Made by a program: the position numbers and the translations under genes
Assembly: GCA_905250125.1 (NCBI GenBank)
Contig: CAJNOL010000938.1
Span: 28,503 to 92,502 of the forward strand
DNA length: 64,000 nucleotides
Reading direction: 5' to 3'
DNA from: Rotaria sordida
Taxonomy: Eukaryota > Rotifera > Eurotatoria > Philodinida > Philodinidae
The notes under the pieces: generated by a model
Told to the model about the DNA's origin: nothing
Databases searched by the model: none
What the model saw: the letters and a program-made list of their open reading frames with translations, nothing else
Shown: piece after piece, positions 36,781-47,183 of the stretch
How positions within the stretch are numbered: position 1 is the first letter of the stretch
How the letters are laid out: every line of letters begins with the position of its first letter

Positions 36781-37146
36781 ATGTGTTTCCTGCGAAATGG
36801 CCACCAAAAAGCAAAATTTTTGATTAGCAGATTTCTAATTTGGAAGACTTCTTCTATGGCAATGATGACTACTTCAGTATGGTTAGAATCTTATAAATCA
36901 TGTCATTGGACTCCATTTGATTATTATGCATGGTGAAAATCATCATGTTCAATCGTAGCACCATTGTCTTCATGCACATATCCAGTTGGCATTAAAGAAT
37001 ATCGACGTAAACATTATATTGTATCAGCTACATTATTCATAATGTATCAAGTTGCAGATAAAACACGTTTTACACCATCGGGAGAAGGAATGATCGAGGA
37101 TGGTAAAGAAAGTTCGAATAACATTATTAGGATGATATTTTCTTAG
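36781..37146 (+). pseudogene. Unknown 121-codon frame with one internal TGA
   Basis: One reading frame stays open from ATG at 36781 to TAG at 37144-37146 except for TGA at 36934-36936 (after DYYAW). The residue mix is protein-like, unlike desert frames: CHWTPFDYYAW, SCTYPVGIKEYRRKHYIV, ATLFIMYQVADKTRFTPSGE, GMIEDGKESSNNI. A TGG-to-TGA change is the simplest explanation for the break. It could be one exon of a larger lost gene. No domain recognised, no signal peptide. Confidence 0.35.
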
Positions 37147-37485
37147 ATTGTTTCTATTCCTAATCCTCGTTGAAGATCTGTGAAATGTTTTTTTTTGAGA
37201 TACTAATAGCATAAGTAGACTTTCTCTCATTAATCATTGTGTTTTTCTATCATTAATAAATTCGGTGATCAAATCTACATTTTTGTGGCAATCATAAATA
37301 TTCATACCCACTGTATCTAATCTAATGCATGACATTTTTCTAAATCCATGGTAATTTAATCAATCGTATCTCACCTAGTGTTACAATGTTCAGCTTTGTT
37401 TTTAAAAATAATTCGAGTTCGGTTCGCTTTCGGACTCTGAGGTGTACTGGAAATTGTGGCGGAATTAGGATTAGATGCCTTATTT

Positions 37486-37491
37486 TTTATT
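37486..37491 (-). terminator. Poly(A) signal of the six-cysteine gene
   Basis: AATAAA on the minus strand, 44 nt downstream of the stop codon. Confidence 0.55.
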
Positions 37492-37534
37492 TCAATGAAA
37501 AATTTTTATATGAAAGAAGTAAAAAAGTGTGTAA

Positions 37535-37783
37535 TTAAACACAACAGTAGAACTTGACACCTATCCAACAAAATGCTCCATCGCCAAACTTGCTTGATCT
37601 CATGTTCGTAGTGCGAGTTGGGCAACCAGAACCAATGAAACAGAATGGTGCATCTCCTTGCCAAAAACATAACTGACCAGATGGTTCTGTGTAAACGCGA
37701 TATTTATCAGCAAGACAATATGGATATTGATATGTAAAAACTGTCATTAATAGAATAAAACAGTACGAATAATAAGCCATCAT
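37535..37783 (-). CDS. Small secreted six-cysteine protein, 82 aa
   Basis: Intact single-exon gene. Residues 1 to about 25 are a signal peptide (hydrophobic YCFILLMTVFTYQY, likely cut after CLA). The mature part has six cysteines at 39, 48, 54, 72, 80 and 81, enough for three disulfides, in the order WQGDAPFCF, GSGCP, SSKFGDGAFCW, GVKFYCC. From memory this WQGxAPFC...GDGAxCWxGxKxxCC arrangement matches a family of small secreted proteins in nematodes, molluscs and other animals whose function is unknown; this needs a search. It may be an extracellular defence or signalling peptide, but nothing in the sequence decides that. The start has two consecutive ATGs; the first was taken. A poly(A) signal lies 44 nt after the stop. 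Neighbours are broken genes and repeats, so it stands alone. Confidence 0.8.
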   Translation of the reverse strand: MMAYYSYCFILLMTVFTYQYPYCLADKYRVYTEPSGQLCFWQGDAPFCFIGSGCPTRTTNMRSSKFGDGAFCWIGVKFYCCV

Positions 37784-39441
37784 ATATTCCGTCTAGAAAT
37801 ATACAAACAATTCAAACAATATACTGAACAAGATTTATTTCTTTATAGACAAATTTACAAACGGTTTACTAACCTATACTAATATGTTGTATATCCAGAA
37901 AGTCACTAGAGATAAAAAAAATCTGAATACCTTCATGACTCTTCATCGAAATAAGCTCGTTTTTTTTTTCCTGAGGATGAAGATCGCAGAGAAATTCTTG
38001 TTCCTAAATGATTCTTCATAATATCACTAGTTAGCTGCAATGAGAATTTATTTTCTAATCGAGGAGTACTCTGTTACTGTGATTTTTTACAGACAACTCT
38101 ATTACTTGCTACATTCAACCGTTGTTTCACTTGTATTTTTCTTTTGAAACGCGTAGCTGATACACTAATACACGCGTATGTATATATGAATGTATGCGTT
38201 GCAGTAAAAACACGCATAAATGGAGATGATGAAGAGAAAAGATGAGACGATAAAAAACAATGGTCTTGCCGTCAGAAATGTTTTGTCAACATCTATGCTC
38301 TTGAAGAATTGGGCAACATCGTCAGTTTGAGAAATTACTGATTTTTGCACAGTTTTTCTGACGTGAATTATTATCAATCGTAAGCAAAACAGACGATACT
38401 CAGTGAGAAACTGATTTGTATCAGAAATCAGCCAAGAACACTAATATTAGAAAAATAAATATTGAATAAAAAAAAATTTGTCGAATGAGAAGATATATCA
38501 AAAATCAATATTTCAAAGATTTCAATTAAGAAAATTTAGTGTAAATAAGCTATCAGTAACAAACCTGTTTTTAACAAATGACGTGATAAACAGTATTAAA
38601 TAAATATATCCACAAAAGCACTATTTTATTGAATAAATTGTAACTATCTATAATATATGTGTAAGTTGATTTCTATATATACATTATCAAAAATATACGA
38701 ACGAACTAAAAATATGATGTATGACATAGATCAGTCGCTATCCTTCTATGTCATTTTCCTTCTTTTTTTTCCTGTATCATATATATATATCATCAATATA
38801 AAGATTAGATAATATATATCATCGATATTAGTATATATATCAGCTGCCATTAGCGACAATAATACTTGACATTTTCCTTTATATTATCTTCACGGAGAGA
38901 GAAAAAAAAATTGTTCATGACATTTTCACAACTAAAACAATTTATCATCTACGTTTAGTTTCTAAAAATAACAATCATATAAAATATATATTCAGATAGA
39001 CATTTTTAAGAATAAGTATTTCAGAATAATGTAAATCTACTTATTATTCATATGTGGACATGGCCAGTCATGGTGATACCACATTCATTTTACTACAATT
39101 ATTTAGTAGAAAAAACATGAAATTTTTACTATATATAGTACATATAGAGTGCTAACGATTTGTCGTTATCCGATATGTATATGACATTAGAAAAGAGGGT
39201 TTTTGAAACATATTTATATAATCACTGTAGGGTCGTACTTTACAGCATGTTAGTTTACATCTTTTTCTATGGGTGTACTTCTTGTACAACAATATTTCCT
39301 TCGTTCTGTTGTCAGTTCATTATAGCCATATTATTTTCGTGCGAAGTGTGATCTTTTCGCACGTTTCTCCATTCTTATTTCTTCTAAATACACTTTCACT
39401 TGATAATAAACACTGCCTGTTCTCGTATTATGCTCTCTTCA
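37784..39441. other. Intergenic, AT-rich, TA-rich microsatellite-like segments
   Basis: Around 38780-38850 ATATATAT and ATCATCGATAT words are iterated. The minus frame at 38165-38377 (TTG start, hydrophobic tail) and the plus frame at 39160-39351 are not convincing. No other feature seen. Confidence 0.5.
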
Positions 39442-40093
39442 CAAATTGAATAGAATTGCTCTCAATGTTGATCTTCCGTGGCTGATCGACGAAAATATTG
39501 TATTGATTGTCACTCCATGTTAACTTGGACATGTATTAGTTCAGAAAAATCAGGCTTATACACGAGCTACTATCGTCATCGGAACATTTGTGAATATTGC
39601 ACACCAGAACTCGAAGATGAAAAGCAACAAGGAATCGAAAAAAAACGAGTTACTATTCAACAATAGTTTCAAGTTTTGAATGATAGTAAGTGACATTAGT
39701 CTTTTTAGTTTACACACATATCTCTTATTCTTTTATTTTAGAACAACGTCCATGGTCGGATTGGAAACGTACTGATCAGTCATGTATACAACATACAGGG
39801 CATGACGTTGAAAAAATACAACAACTGTATTCTATGTGCGAAGAATCTCTCATACGCTATCGATCTCACAGAAAAGAAAAACATAAAATAGACGATATGA
39901 TAACACCGTATCTTTTCCCCATCAATTTACTTGTGGTTACATTATAGTATTTAAAACATTAACAGTCTGAACAATATATTTCTACAGAGATCAATTTGGG
40001 TCGATCAACAGTAAATTATTTCCTAACAGAAATCATCGATATTTTTCATTCCTGTATATATCCAGAATTAGTCTCATTTCCTAACAGTATGAA
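39442..40093 (+). pseudogene. N-terminal part of a DDE transposase (HARBI1/PIF-like, tentative)
   Basis: Two exons, the second starting at 39742 after a 56-nt GT-AG intron (39686-39741) that keeps the frame across LND|KQRPWSDWKR. Exon 1 holds a cysteine-rich module (YCIDCH...WTC...ICEYC), a likely zinc-binding DNA-contact domain. Exon 2 continues through DVEKIQQLYSMCEESLIRYR to the helix-turn-helix-like INLGRSTVNYFLTEIIDIFH and YPELVSFP, typical of the region before the DDE catalytic domain in HARBI1/IS5-like transposases. Single-frame reading shows stops at 39664-39666 (TAG), 39945-39947 (TAG) and a TAA 12 nt later. The catalytic part is absent; after about 40093 the sequence turns into a GTTACGAAAGCCC phrase repeat. 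Confidence 0.6.
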
Positions 40094-40109
40094 ACATAGT
40101 TTGAGAAAT

Positions 40110-40310
40110 CCTATTTTAGCCGTTACGAAAGCCCCGTACAATTCGTTACGAAACCCATGTTATTTCTGTACATAAATGATCCAGGACTAACATATATGTC
40201 ATTACAAAATCCCTGTTGCTTCGTTGCGAAGGCTCTCCCTGAATTTCTTTACAACAACCCTGGCTTTTTGGATACTTCTATTTCTGGCGTTACGAAAGCC
40301 CTGATTTTTG
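40110..40310. repeat. GTTACGAAAGCCC phrase repeat
   Basis: Words GTTACGAAAGCCC, GTTACGAAACCC, ATTACAAAATCCC, GTTGCGAAGGC and GCGTTACGAAAGCCCTG recur about every 30 bp with drift. It abuts the decayed transposase. Confidence 0.6.
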
Positions 40311-40846
40311 CTGTTTGTTCAGCTTGTCACGTGACGAATTGAAACGTTCTACGAAATACAATATCACCACGTTTTAAAAACGCCATTCGACGCAGTTTGA
40401 TGTGCTCTTTCAAATGGGACTATTTTCAAACTATTCTACCACGCTGATGTGCCTAGATCCTGATACATATGTAGTCGCACTTTCAGAAAATCGTACAGAA
40501 TACCGATCGAGAGAAATCCAATGAAAAGGCACTTTCAATTCCATTAAAAGATAGCCCATAATCGCTAGTATCTGTGATAAAAAAACTCTGTTATAGCTTC
40601 TATCGTTGTTGAGAAAATGAAAGTTTACTGGAAAATATTGCACTAGAAAATGCACCCAAAATGACCTACTCCCTAATAGTTGTATCCACTATATCTCCAG
40701 GCTGGCTCATCGATTTGAGCTGAAATTTTGGGTTTCTTCCTACAGATGTTAGGCCTACCTACTGTGAAAATATCAGCCAAACCGGTGGGATCGATCACGG
40801 AAGGTCCTGTGTAAATGGGCGTGGCTTCAGTGCAATGCTTCTTGCA

Positions 40847-41698
40847 AGGGAACCACCCGAGATGACACCCTCCGTTTTGACTCATTTATATCTCATTCAA
40901 TAGAATATAATGAGATAGTGAAAGCACTAGGAGGATTTTCACCCACGACGGTTTCTTCAAAAGTTGTGGTCGTTTTATTGAATTTTCTACGATTTTGCGG
41001 TATTTATGAAAAAGATCAAAATAGGGAATTTTGACTTGATATTGCGTCCATAGATAAGCCTAATGACCCCTAGGATATTCTGAAAGTTACAGCTAAAAAG
41101 AATGTTCCTTTCTTGAGATATTGAATTTTCAAGTGAACTACTATCGGCGCCAAAAGTTAAGGCACTTGGTTGTTTTTTGAATAACTATCGATAGGAACAA
41201 GATAGAGACCTGAGGTTTTCAGCATTTGAGAGCCAAGATTCAGGAGCATATTTTTATAAGCAAAAACTTTTTTGAAAAAAATTCGAAGATCTGATTTTTA
41301 GAGGATCTCTGAAAAATTGCACTGGATCTTTGAAAACTGCCGTAGGAGTACTTTGATTTTTTTACATGGACGGATAGCCCAGAGCGTTTCCTACAAAACT
41401 AGATCTAAACAAAAGTTTTATCCTGCAGGGTTTGGGAGAACCAGTGGGTTTTCTAGAAGTTCTAGGACTTCCATTATTGTAAGGGTGGCACTATTATAAA
41501 CACACGGCAACATAAGTTATCAACTAAGCTGGGCATCATGGCAATGTTTATTTTCATTTTAGAACAGTTTTTTTCATTAATCATACATGACCATTATTTG
41601 TATACGGTGTTTCCATATGAAAAAGTGTTCTTATGATGAGTTATACATTCTTTTTCCTTGAATATAATAAAAATAATATGAAAAAAATTATTTTCCTT
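40847..41698. repeat. Left long terminal inverted repeat of the 4.6 kb transposon
   Basis: Pairs with 44571-45423. The inner end is near ATTATTTTC at 41690-41698. It contains the phrase GGCAGTTTTCAAAGATCC-like blocks in mirrored form; no gene. Confidence 0.85.
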
Positions 41699-42015
41699 GT
41701 ATCGCAGAGAAAAGTAATATATCTGGATGCTCCCGTACTTGTTGATAATGGTAATAATATATCAGGAAGGGTTGTTCTTTGTAGCTCATATTATAATTTA
41801 TCGGTTTAGATGGTTATGGCATGAGAGATACCTCTCTTACCATAAAGAATGTTTCATTCCACCTCATACTATCACGTCAGTGATAGTTCTGTTTATTTTG
41901 TTTTCTTCTCATCATGCTTGTATCGCGTTTATATTATCGTTCTCAGAAATAAAAACGTAAAAAGGTATAAGAAGGAAAAGTATAACATATATATAAGATT
42001 TTTTCTTATTTGACG

Positions 42016-44568
42016 ATGCCAAAAGAATTTTCATTGGAATTTAAGTAACTGGCATTTTCTATAATTGATTTTGGTGAAAAAGAAAAGGATGGTCCATCGA
42101 TACCTCTTGATAATGTTACTGATCGCCTTGAAGCAATGCTTGGTATTTCACAAAGATTAATCTATAGGTTAAAACATGAAATGAAAGAATCGAAGGAATA
42201 ACAAGAAGAGTTTGTTAGATCTACGCGTTCATCAAGTTTCTCATTGTCACCAACAGCATTGTCACTAGTGAGTCGCTCTGGTCGTCCAAAAGTATAACTA
42301 ACAATTCTTAAAGAAGATACAATTAGATTAACATCTCATCACTTATTGAAAGATAAAATATATCCTACTGTGGAAAATTTATTGTCAACACTGTTAAGTC
42401 AATATCCTGAATTTTCTATAAAATCGAAAACGTCATTACGTGGAGAAATGAAAGCCCTGACTTTTAAGTATAGAGAAACAATAAAAAACCAAAGGTTTTA
42501 ATTGATTCAGTAGTCTTCCAAGCGCAACGTGCTGTGTACTTCAGAAGGCTTGATCAATTAAGATCAAATAATTATATATTGAACTATGACGACGAGACAT
42601 GGTTAATTAACAAGTAACGCTCGTCCGAGGACTCGCTCAGCTCTTTCTCGTAGAAATTGTCTTTCTGAACTGTCAAGGAACTATTTATTTATAAAATTTT
42701 AAAAATCAAAGGAAGCAAACTCCTGCTGTGTCTTTCTGTTAAGTTCATCTAGACGGTTTAGCTCAGCATCTTAAGCAAGAGACAATTGGATTTGTAGCAT
42801 TTTCATGTCGAAAGGTCGAAGAATGGCCACATCTTCTGCTCTCTTTACTCTACTGAGTGGTACATGTACTGATGCCACTTGCATTGTTCCAAGCGGAACT
42901 TGAAGATCGACGACGATTTTGTTCATTGTGATTCCTTGGACTTTATAAGTTGTTCTTGCGAAGGCAGGCACGATTGGCAATTGCGTTCTTGTAACTTGAA
43001 TCGTTTCTGGAATCTTTTTCTCACCTCCGACACGTTCAATTAGTTGACCGAAGAGTTGCTTGATGAGAACAGTAAATTGTTTTTTTATCAGTGGAATAGG
43101 AATTCGTTTGGGAGGAAGGCCATCGAGACTGGTTTCTACTTGTGATGTATTAATTTCCACGAGCGCATATGATGGTTTTCGTATTTAGATCGTATTTGAA
43201 GGAAATACTTCGCTCTTTATCTTCAAGCCACCCGGATCCTCCTGATCATCGTATATGAGTTCTCGAAAAACTCCTTGAGTGCCGTTCGAGAGCCCTAGTT
43301 CACAGGCGATGTTATCGGTGAGAAGCACAGGCATGTTTGGTACGACACGTAGGAGACCGGGAAGAAGCTCGGTCTTGTTGTCAGGTAGATGGTTTCACTT
43401 GAAGTTTCTCTTGAGAATAACGACTACCAATTATTACGTCATGGGACACCGAGCTACAGATTTCTGTTTAAGATACCTACTTACACACTTAACTACTCTC
43501 GATATCATAGAGTGAAAGACTCTTTTTTAAAAAAATGGTACCTTGTCTAAAAAAATTGATCCACAAAAAATTTTAAAAACTAACCTCAGATTCGAGTTCC
43601 TCGACCCTGATTACCTTTTGGTCCAGTTTTACGGAAAATAACTCCTTTTTTTTACATTGTTTTTGGACCAATCAGTGAAGTGCGGACACACAAGCAAGCA
43701 AGCAAGCAAACAATTTATTCTTTCGAGACTCTTCTCTACGAGAAAGAGAAAAATGAAGAAAAAACTATTGTACGGTTTGATAACAACGGGTATGGTCGTC
43801 TTCGAAATAGTGAAAGAAAAGCTGATGAGTAAAGTTTTATCTCTGAAATTCTTTTAAACTGAGTGTTTTTTCCAATTTTTATAGGTCAGCGTTTAGCGAT
43901 TAGTGGTCTTATTAATCTAAACGGTTTTCGCCTTCGTTCATTGAACATTTTCAAGTGCGATGAAGTACATTCAATGGACAGCGATCATTTTCTCGCATGG
44001 ATGGACCGTGCAGTCAGTACTCTACAATCTGAACATGGAAAACCAGCGAAAATTGCTATTATTATAGATAATGCCACATGGCACAACAAGCTGACCCCAG
44101 AATCTGAACCACCTAAACGTGCATCGAAAAAACAATCGATTGCTGATTGGTTAACTGCACGAAAACTCAAATTTGAAACCTACATGACAAAGCACGAAAT
44201 AATTCAATTAGCCTTTAGTCATTTACCGCCAAAAGAATACATAGTTGATAAAGTAGTAAATAAATATGAAATCGAAATTGTCAGAATACCAATGAAGCAT
44301 TGTGTTTCATTCAATAGAGCTTGCTTTAGCGGATTTAAAGAATTACGTACGACAACAGAATGTTCGTTTTAGCTTGAATGATGTTCCGCAACTATGTAAC
44401 CAGTGGTTCGCAGCATGCGGTCCTGAACATGCTTCTGGTTATTTTGCACATGTTTATAAATATGAAGAAACGTTTATAATTGCAGACAAGAACGCCGAAG
44501 AATTAGAAAACGATCTAATCGATAGTGACGATGATATTGGCAATGACACATTGAATTGCCTTTTTTAA
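42016..44568 (+). pseudogene. DDE_3-like transposase of the 4.6 kb transposon, interrupted
   Basis: N-terminal half 42016 to about 42610: ATG then PKEFSLEFK, DNVTDRLEAMLGISQRLIYR and ILKEDTIRLTSHHLLKD (HTH region), VVFQAQRAVYFRRLDQLRSN, and YDDETWLINK with the first catalytic Asp. C-terminal half about 43785-44568: NGYGRLRNSERK, an apparent short intron ending at 43884, GQRLAISGLINLNGFRLRS, CDEVHSMDSDHFLAWMDRAV, IIDNATWHNK (second catalytic Asp), then SIELALADLKNYV with the likely third acidic residue, and an acidic tail LIDSDDD. About 85 residues separate the second and third acids, much more than in Tc1. Three in-frame TAA codons and two frameshifts are visible besides the helicase insertion. 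Confidence 0.75.
42640..43445 (-). pseudogene. C-terminal fragment of a Pif1-like (Helitron-type?) helicase
   Basis: Minus-strand reading gives HLPDNKTELLPGLLRVVPNM, PVLLTDNIACELGLSNGTQG, VFRELIYDD, then EINTSQVETSLDGLPPKRIP, ITRTQLPIVPAFARTTYKVQG, NKIVVDLQVPLGTMQVASV, HVPLSRVKRAEDVAILRPFD and a coiled tail DAELNRLDELNRKTQQEF. TYKVQG is superfamily 1B helicase motif V/VI territory (THKxQG). Domain 1A with the Walker A motif is missing. At least two stops break it (after PSNTI and after LSLA). Such helicases are carried by Helitrons and also occur as free genes in bdelloids. It lies antisense inside the transposase gene. Confidence 0.82.
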
Positions 44569-44570
44569 GT

Positions 44571-45423
44571 AGAAAATAATTTTTCTTCATACTGTTTTTA
44601 TTATATTCAAGGAAAAAGAACGTATAACTCATCATAAGAACACTTTTTCATATGGAAACACCGTATACAAATAATGGTCATGTATGATTAATGAAAAAAA
44701 ACTGTTCTAAAATGAAAATAAACATTGCCATGATGCCCAGCTTAGTTGATAACTTATGTTGCCGTGTGTTTATAATAGTGCCACCCTTACAATAATGGAA
44801 ATCCTAGGACTTCTACAAAACCCACTGGTTCTTCCAAACCCTGCAGGATAAAACTTTTGTTTAGATCTAGTTTTGTAGGAAACACTCTGGGCTATCCGCC
44901 CATGTAAAAAAATCAAAGTACTCCTACGGCAGTTTCCAAAGATCCAGCGCAATTTTTCAGAGATCCTCTAAAAACCAGATCTTTGAATTTTTTTTCAAAA
45001 AAGTTTTTGCTTATAAAAATATGCTCCTGAATCTTGGCTCTCAAATGCTGAAAACTTCAGGTCTCTATCTTGTTCCTATCGATAGTTATTTAAAAAACAA
45101 CCAAGTGCCTTAACTTTTGGCGCCGATAGCAGTTCGCTTGAAAATTCAATATCTCAAGAAAGGAACATTCTTTTTAGCTGTAACTTTCAGAATATCCTAG
45201 GGGTCATTAGGCTTATCTATGGACGCAATATCAAGTCAAAATTCCCTATTTTGATCTTTTTCATAAATACTGGAAAATCGTAGAAAATTCAATAAAACGA
45301 CCACAACTTTTGAAGAAACCGTCGTGGGTGAAAATCCTCTTAGTGCTTTCACTATCTCATTATATTCTATTGAATGAGATATAAATGAGTCAAAACGGAA
45401 GCTGTCATCTAGGTTGGTTCCCT
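44571..45423. repeat. Right long terminal inverted repeat of the 4.6 kb transposon
   Basis: Inverse copy of 40847-41698, with scattered single differences. It begins 2 bp after the transposase stop codon and ends at GGTTCCCT. Confidence 0.85.
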
Positions 45424-45707
45424 CGTTAGGTAGATAGAACTTTTTGAATATTATCAGTTTTAATTAATTAATAATAATTGAAGTTAATTAACATTAATTG
45501 ATAGATTTAGAGAAATTTTAGTTTCAATTTCAACGTGCAAGTGTGCCATGAGAAAGAGCATTAAAAAATTGAACAAAATGGTATTCCATGTTGCTTTTTC
45601 TCATTAAAACTGCCGGTTAACCGCGGTTCGTCAAAAAACCGCCGGTTCGAGCGGTTTATTCATTTTTCATCGGTTTTCGACCGATTTTTCGATAAAACCA
45701 ATTTCCC

Positions 45708-46397
45708 TAGTCGAACATCTTGTAAGCAAGATCTGGAAAAGATAATTTGTATGTGCATATCTTCGGGGTATCAGATAAATCTGTGCTTAAGATCTTGTTA
45801 AGATCACGAAAAGTATATCATTCACCGTTTTTTTATGTATACAGAGCCGTATATAAACAATATGATTGAATATAAAAAACATACACTTTTCGAAATAATT
45901 TTTTTTCTAAACTCTTTCTCGACTATTAATCATTCGAGAAATTGCTGATCTCGATCATTGACCGAGAGAGAACTACCCGAAGCCGTCTGGCAGAGATCGA
46001 ACCATCTCAAGAACAGGCAAGTTCTGAGGTTGACCTTGCTTCAGTTATTCAGAATAGGAATAATTAAAAGGAAGATAAATTGAAAAAATTTCATAACATG
46101 CTTTTACAGAAAAAGAATAATAAATACGCTATATGATAGGTTTGAGCCACGCTTTGAGATTGTATCATGGATTGTGTTGCAAATCCGATACATGCAACAC
46201 TTTTTATCTTAGTATGTACCCAGATCTTACGGATCTATACCTAAGATCTTATGAATCTGTACCCAAGATCTTACATGTCTGTACTAAAGATCTAATTCAA
46301 GATCTCGGTACAAGATAATCATATTATCTTGTACCTAAATTTTCAAGATCTGTTCACTTTTCTGTACCTAAGATCTTGCTTACAAGATGTTCGACTA
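45708..46397. mobile_element. 690-bp element with perfect 27-bp inverted ends
   Basis: 45708-45734 and 46371-46397 are exact inverted copies, starting TAGTCGAACATCTTGTAAGC. If TA is the target, the ends are GTCGAAC with a TA duplication. A tandem array of AAGATCTT words lies toward the right end. No transposase; the 61-codon frames here are chance. Confidence 0.8.
46209..46345. repeat. 22-bp tandem repeat, about 6 units
   Basis: Unit order GTACCCAAGATCTTA then an ATCT ending (GTACCCAGATCTTACGG, ATACCTAAGATCTTATG, GTACCCAAGATCTTACA, GTACTAAAGATCTAATT). AAGATCTT is itself palindromic, so the array can fold. It lies inside the 690-bp element. Confidence 0.7.
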
Positions 46398-46912
46398 CGG
46401 TTGGTCTTTCTTAAAAAATCATGTTTTACTCAAAAAATTGATTTAAGTCTGTTTCAGTGCATTATTTTAGATGGCACTACGAAGTTTTCTGTGGCTGAAT
46501 CTTCTAACTTATAGTTATTTTTGTAGCGGCATCTTTTATGAAATATTCAAACTCGAAAACTAAGCGAAATTAACCGATGTGGCTAGTACCAGCAGCTTCA
46601 ACACGTTTACAAATAAAAAGGTGGCTGGATTTCGACTCAAATCTGACAATTTTCTAAGAGTTAAAAAGTATTCATCCAGTGAGAAGTAAAAATATATCAC
46701 GAAAAAGTACTGCGGTTACCCCCCAGTTAATCGGATGGTTAACTGCGGTAAACCGGCAGTTTTAGATCGGTTTTCGCGACATGGGATAGCACTTCAGTCA
46801 AAATGACTTGTTCTCGTAGGATTATAGTAGCATAATAAGCGGTTCAGTTAATTTTACTGCTATACTGTACAGTTATTTCAATATGGTTCAACCTTGTAAC
46901 GCAACTTCAAAA

Positions 46913-47183
46913 TTCAGGCTTTAGTATATTTTGTAGAGCAGACCTTACACTTTCAAATAAAAGCTAGCTGTCTTCTGTGAAACGTACTGTTAAACTGGTG
47001 CAACACTTTTTAGTTTGATGAAGCATTTTACCAAAAAAACAAGAACTAGAAACTATTGGACAATGTTACTAATATTGATCATAAAAACTAAAAACGTTAT
47101 ACTAATCTAACAATACGTTTCGAAGGAAACAGCTAGCACTTATTTGAAAGTGTGAAGTCTACTCTACAAAATACACCAAAGTT
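46913..47183. mobile_element. Palindromic element, about 270 bp
   Basis: TATTTTGTAGAGCAGACCTT and ACACTTTCAAATAAAAGCTAG near 46930-46970 reappear in complement near 47120-47170; stems of about 85 bp, centre near 47040. No gene. Confidence 0.65.

Larger units (their letters stand above)
40847..45423 (+). mobile_element. 4.6 kb DNA transposon with about 850-bp inverted repeats
   Basis: The left repeat 40847-41698 and right repeat 44571-45423 are highly similar in inverse orientation over about 850 bp, down to mirrored 60-codon open frames at 41317-41499 (+) and 44770-44952 (-). The outer ends read AGGGAACCACCCGAGATGAC and, in complement, AGGGAACCAACCTAGATGAC. Between them lies a DDE transposase gene ending 2 bp before the right repeat. 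Left-flank sequence from about 40640 may be a further terminal part lost on the right; no target duplication could be fixed. Near-identity of the repeats suggests recent activity or gene conversion, yet the transposase is broken by several lesions and a 1.1 kb insertion. Confidence 0.85.
45580..46790. repeat. Phrase-repeat element (AACCGCGGTT type), split by an insertion
   Basis: AAAACTGCCGGTTAACCGCGG at 45604 is mirrored by the complement of AACTGCGGTAAACCGGCAG near 46740-46765. Further out, GGTATTCCATGTTGC (about 45580) and, in complement, GTGCTATCCCATGTCGC (about 46790) look like paired ends. CGGTTTTTCG words fill the left part. The inner element 45708-46397 sits inside it. Confidence 0.45.

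Noticed and set aside
38165-38377. Possible small membrane protein on the minus strand
   Set aside because: Starts at TTG, ends in a low-complexity tail, and has no poly(A) signal or homologous look; left as intergenic.
39160-39351. 63-codon hydrophobic frame
   Set aside because: No ATG at the start, no supporting splice sites, cysteine-rich by chance.
41317-44952. Identical-looking 60-codon frames on opposite strands (41317-41499 and 44770-44952)
   Set aside because: They are mirror images within the long terminal inverted repeats, not a gene pair.
45604-46785. Treating both CGGTT arrays as the two ends of one clean element
   Set aside because: The distances to the inner element are very unequal (about 100 versus 390 bp) and the outer ends match only loosely; kept as a low-confidence repeat.
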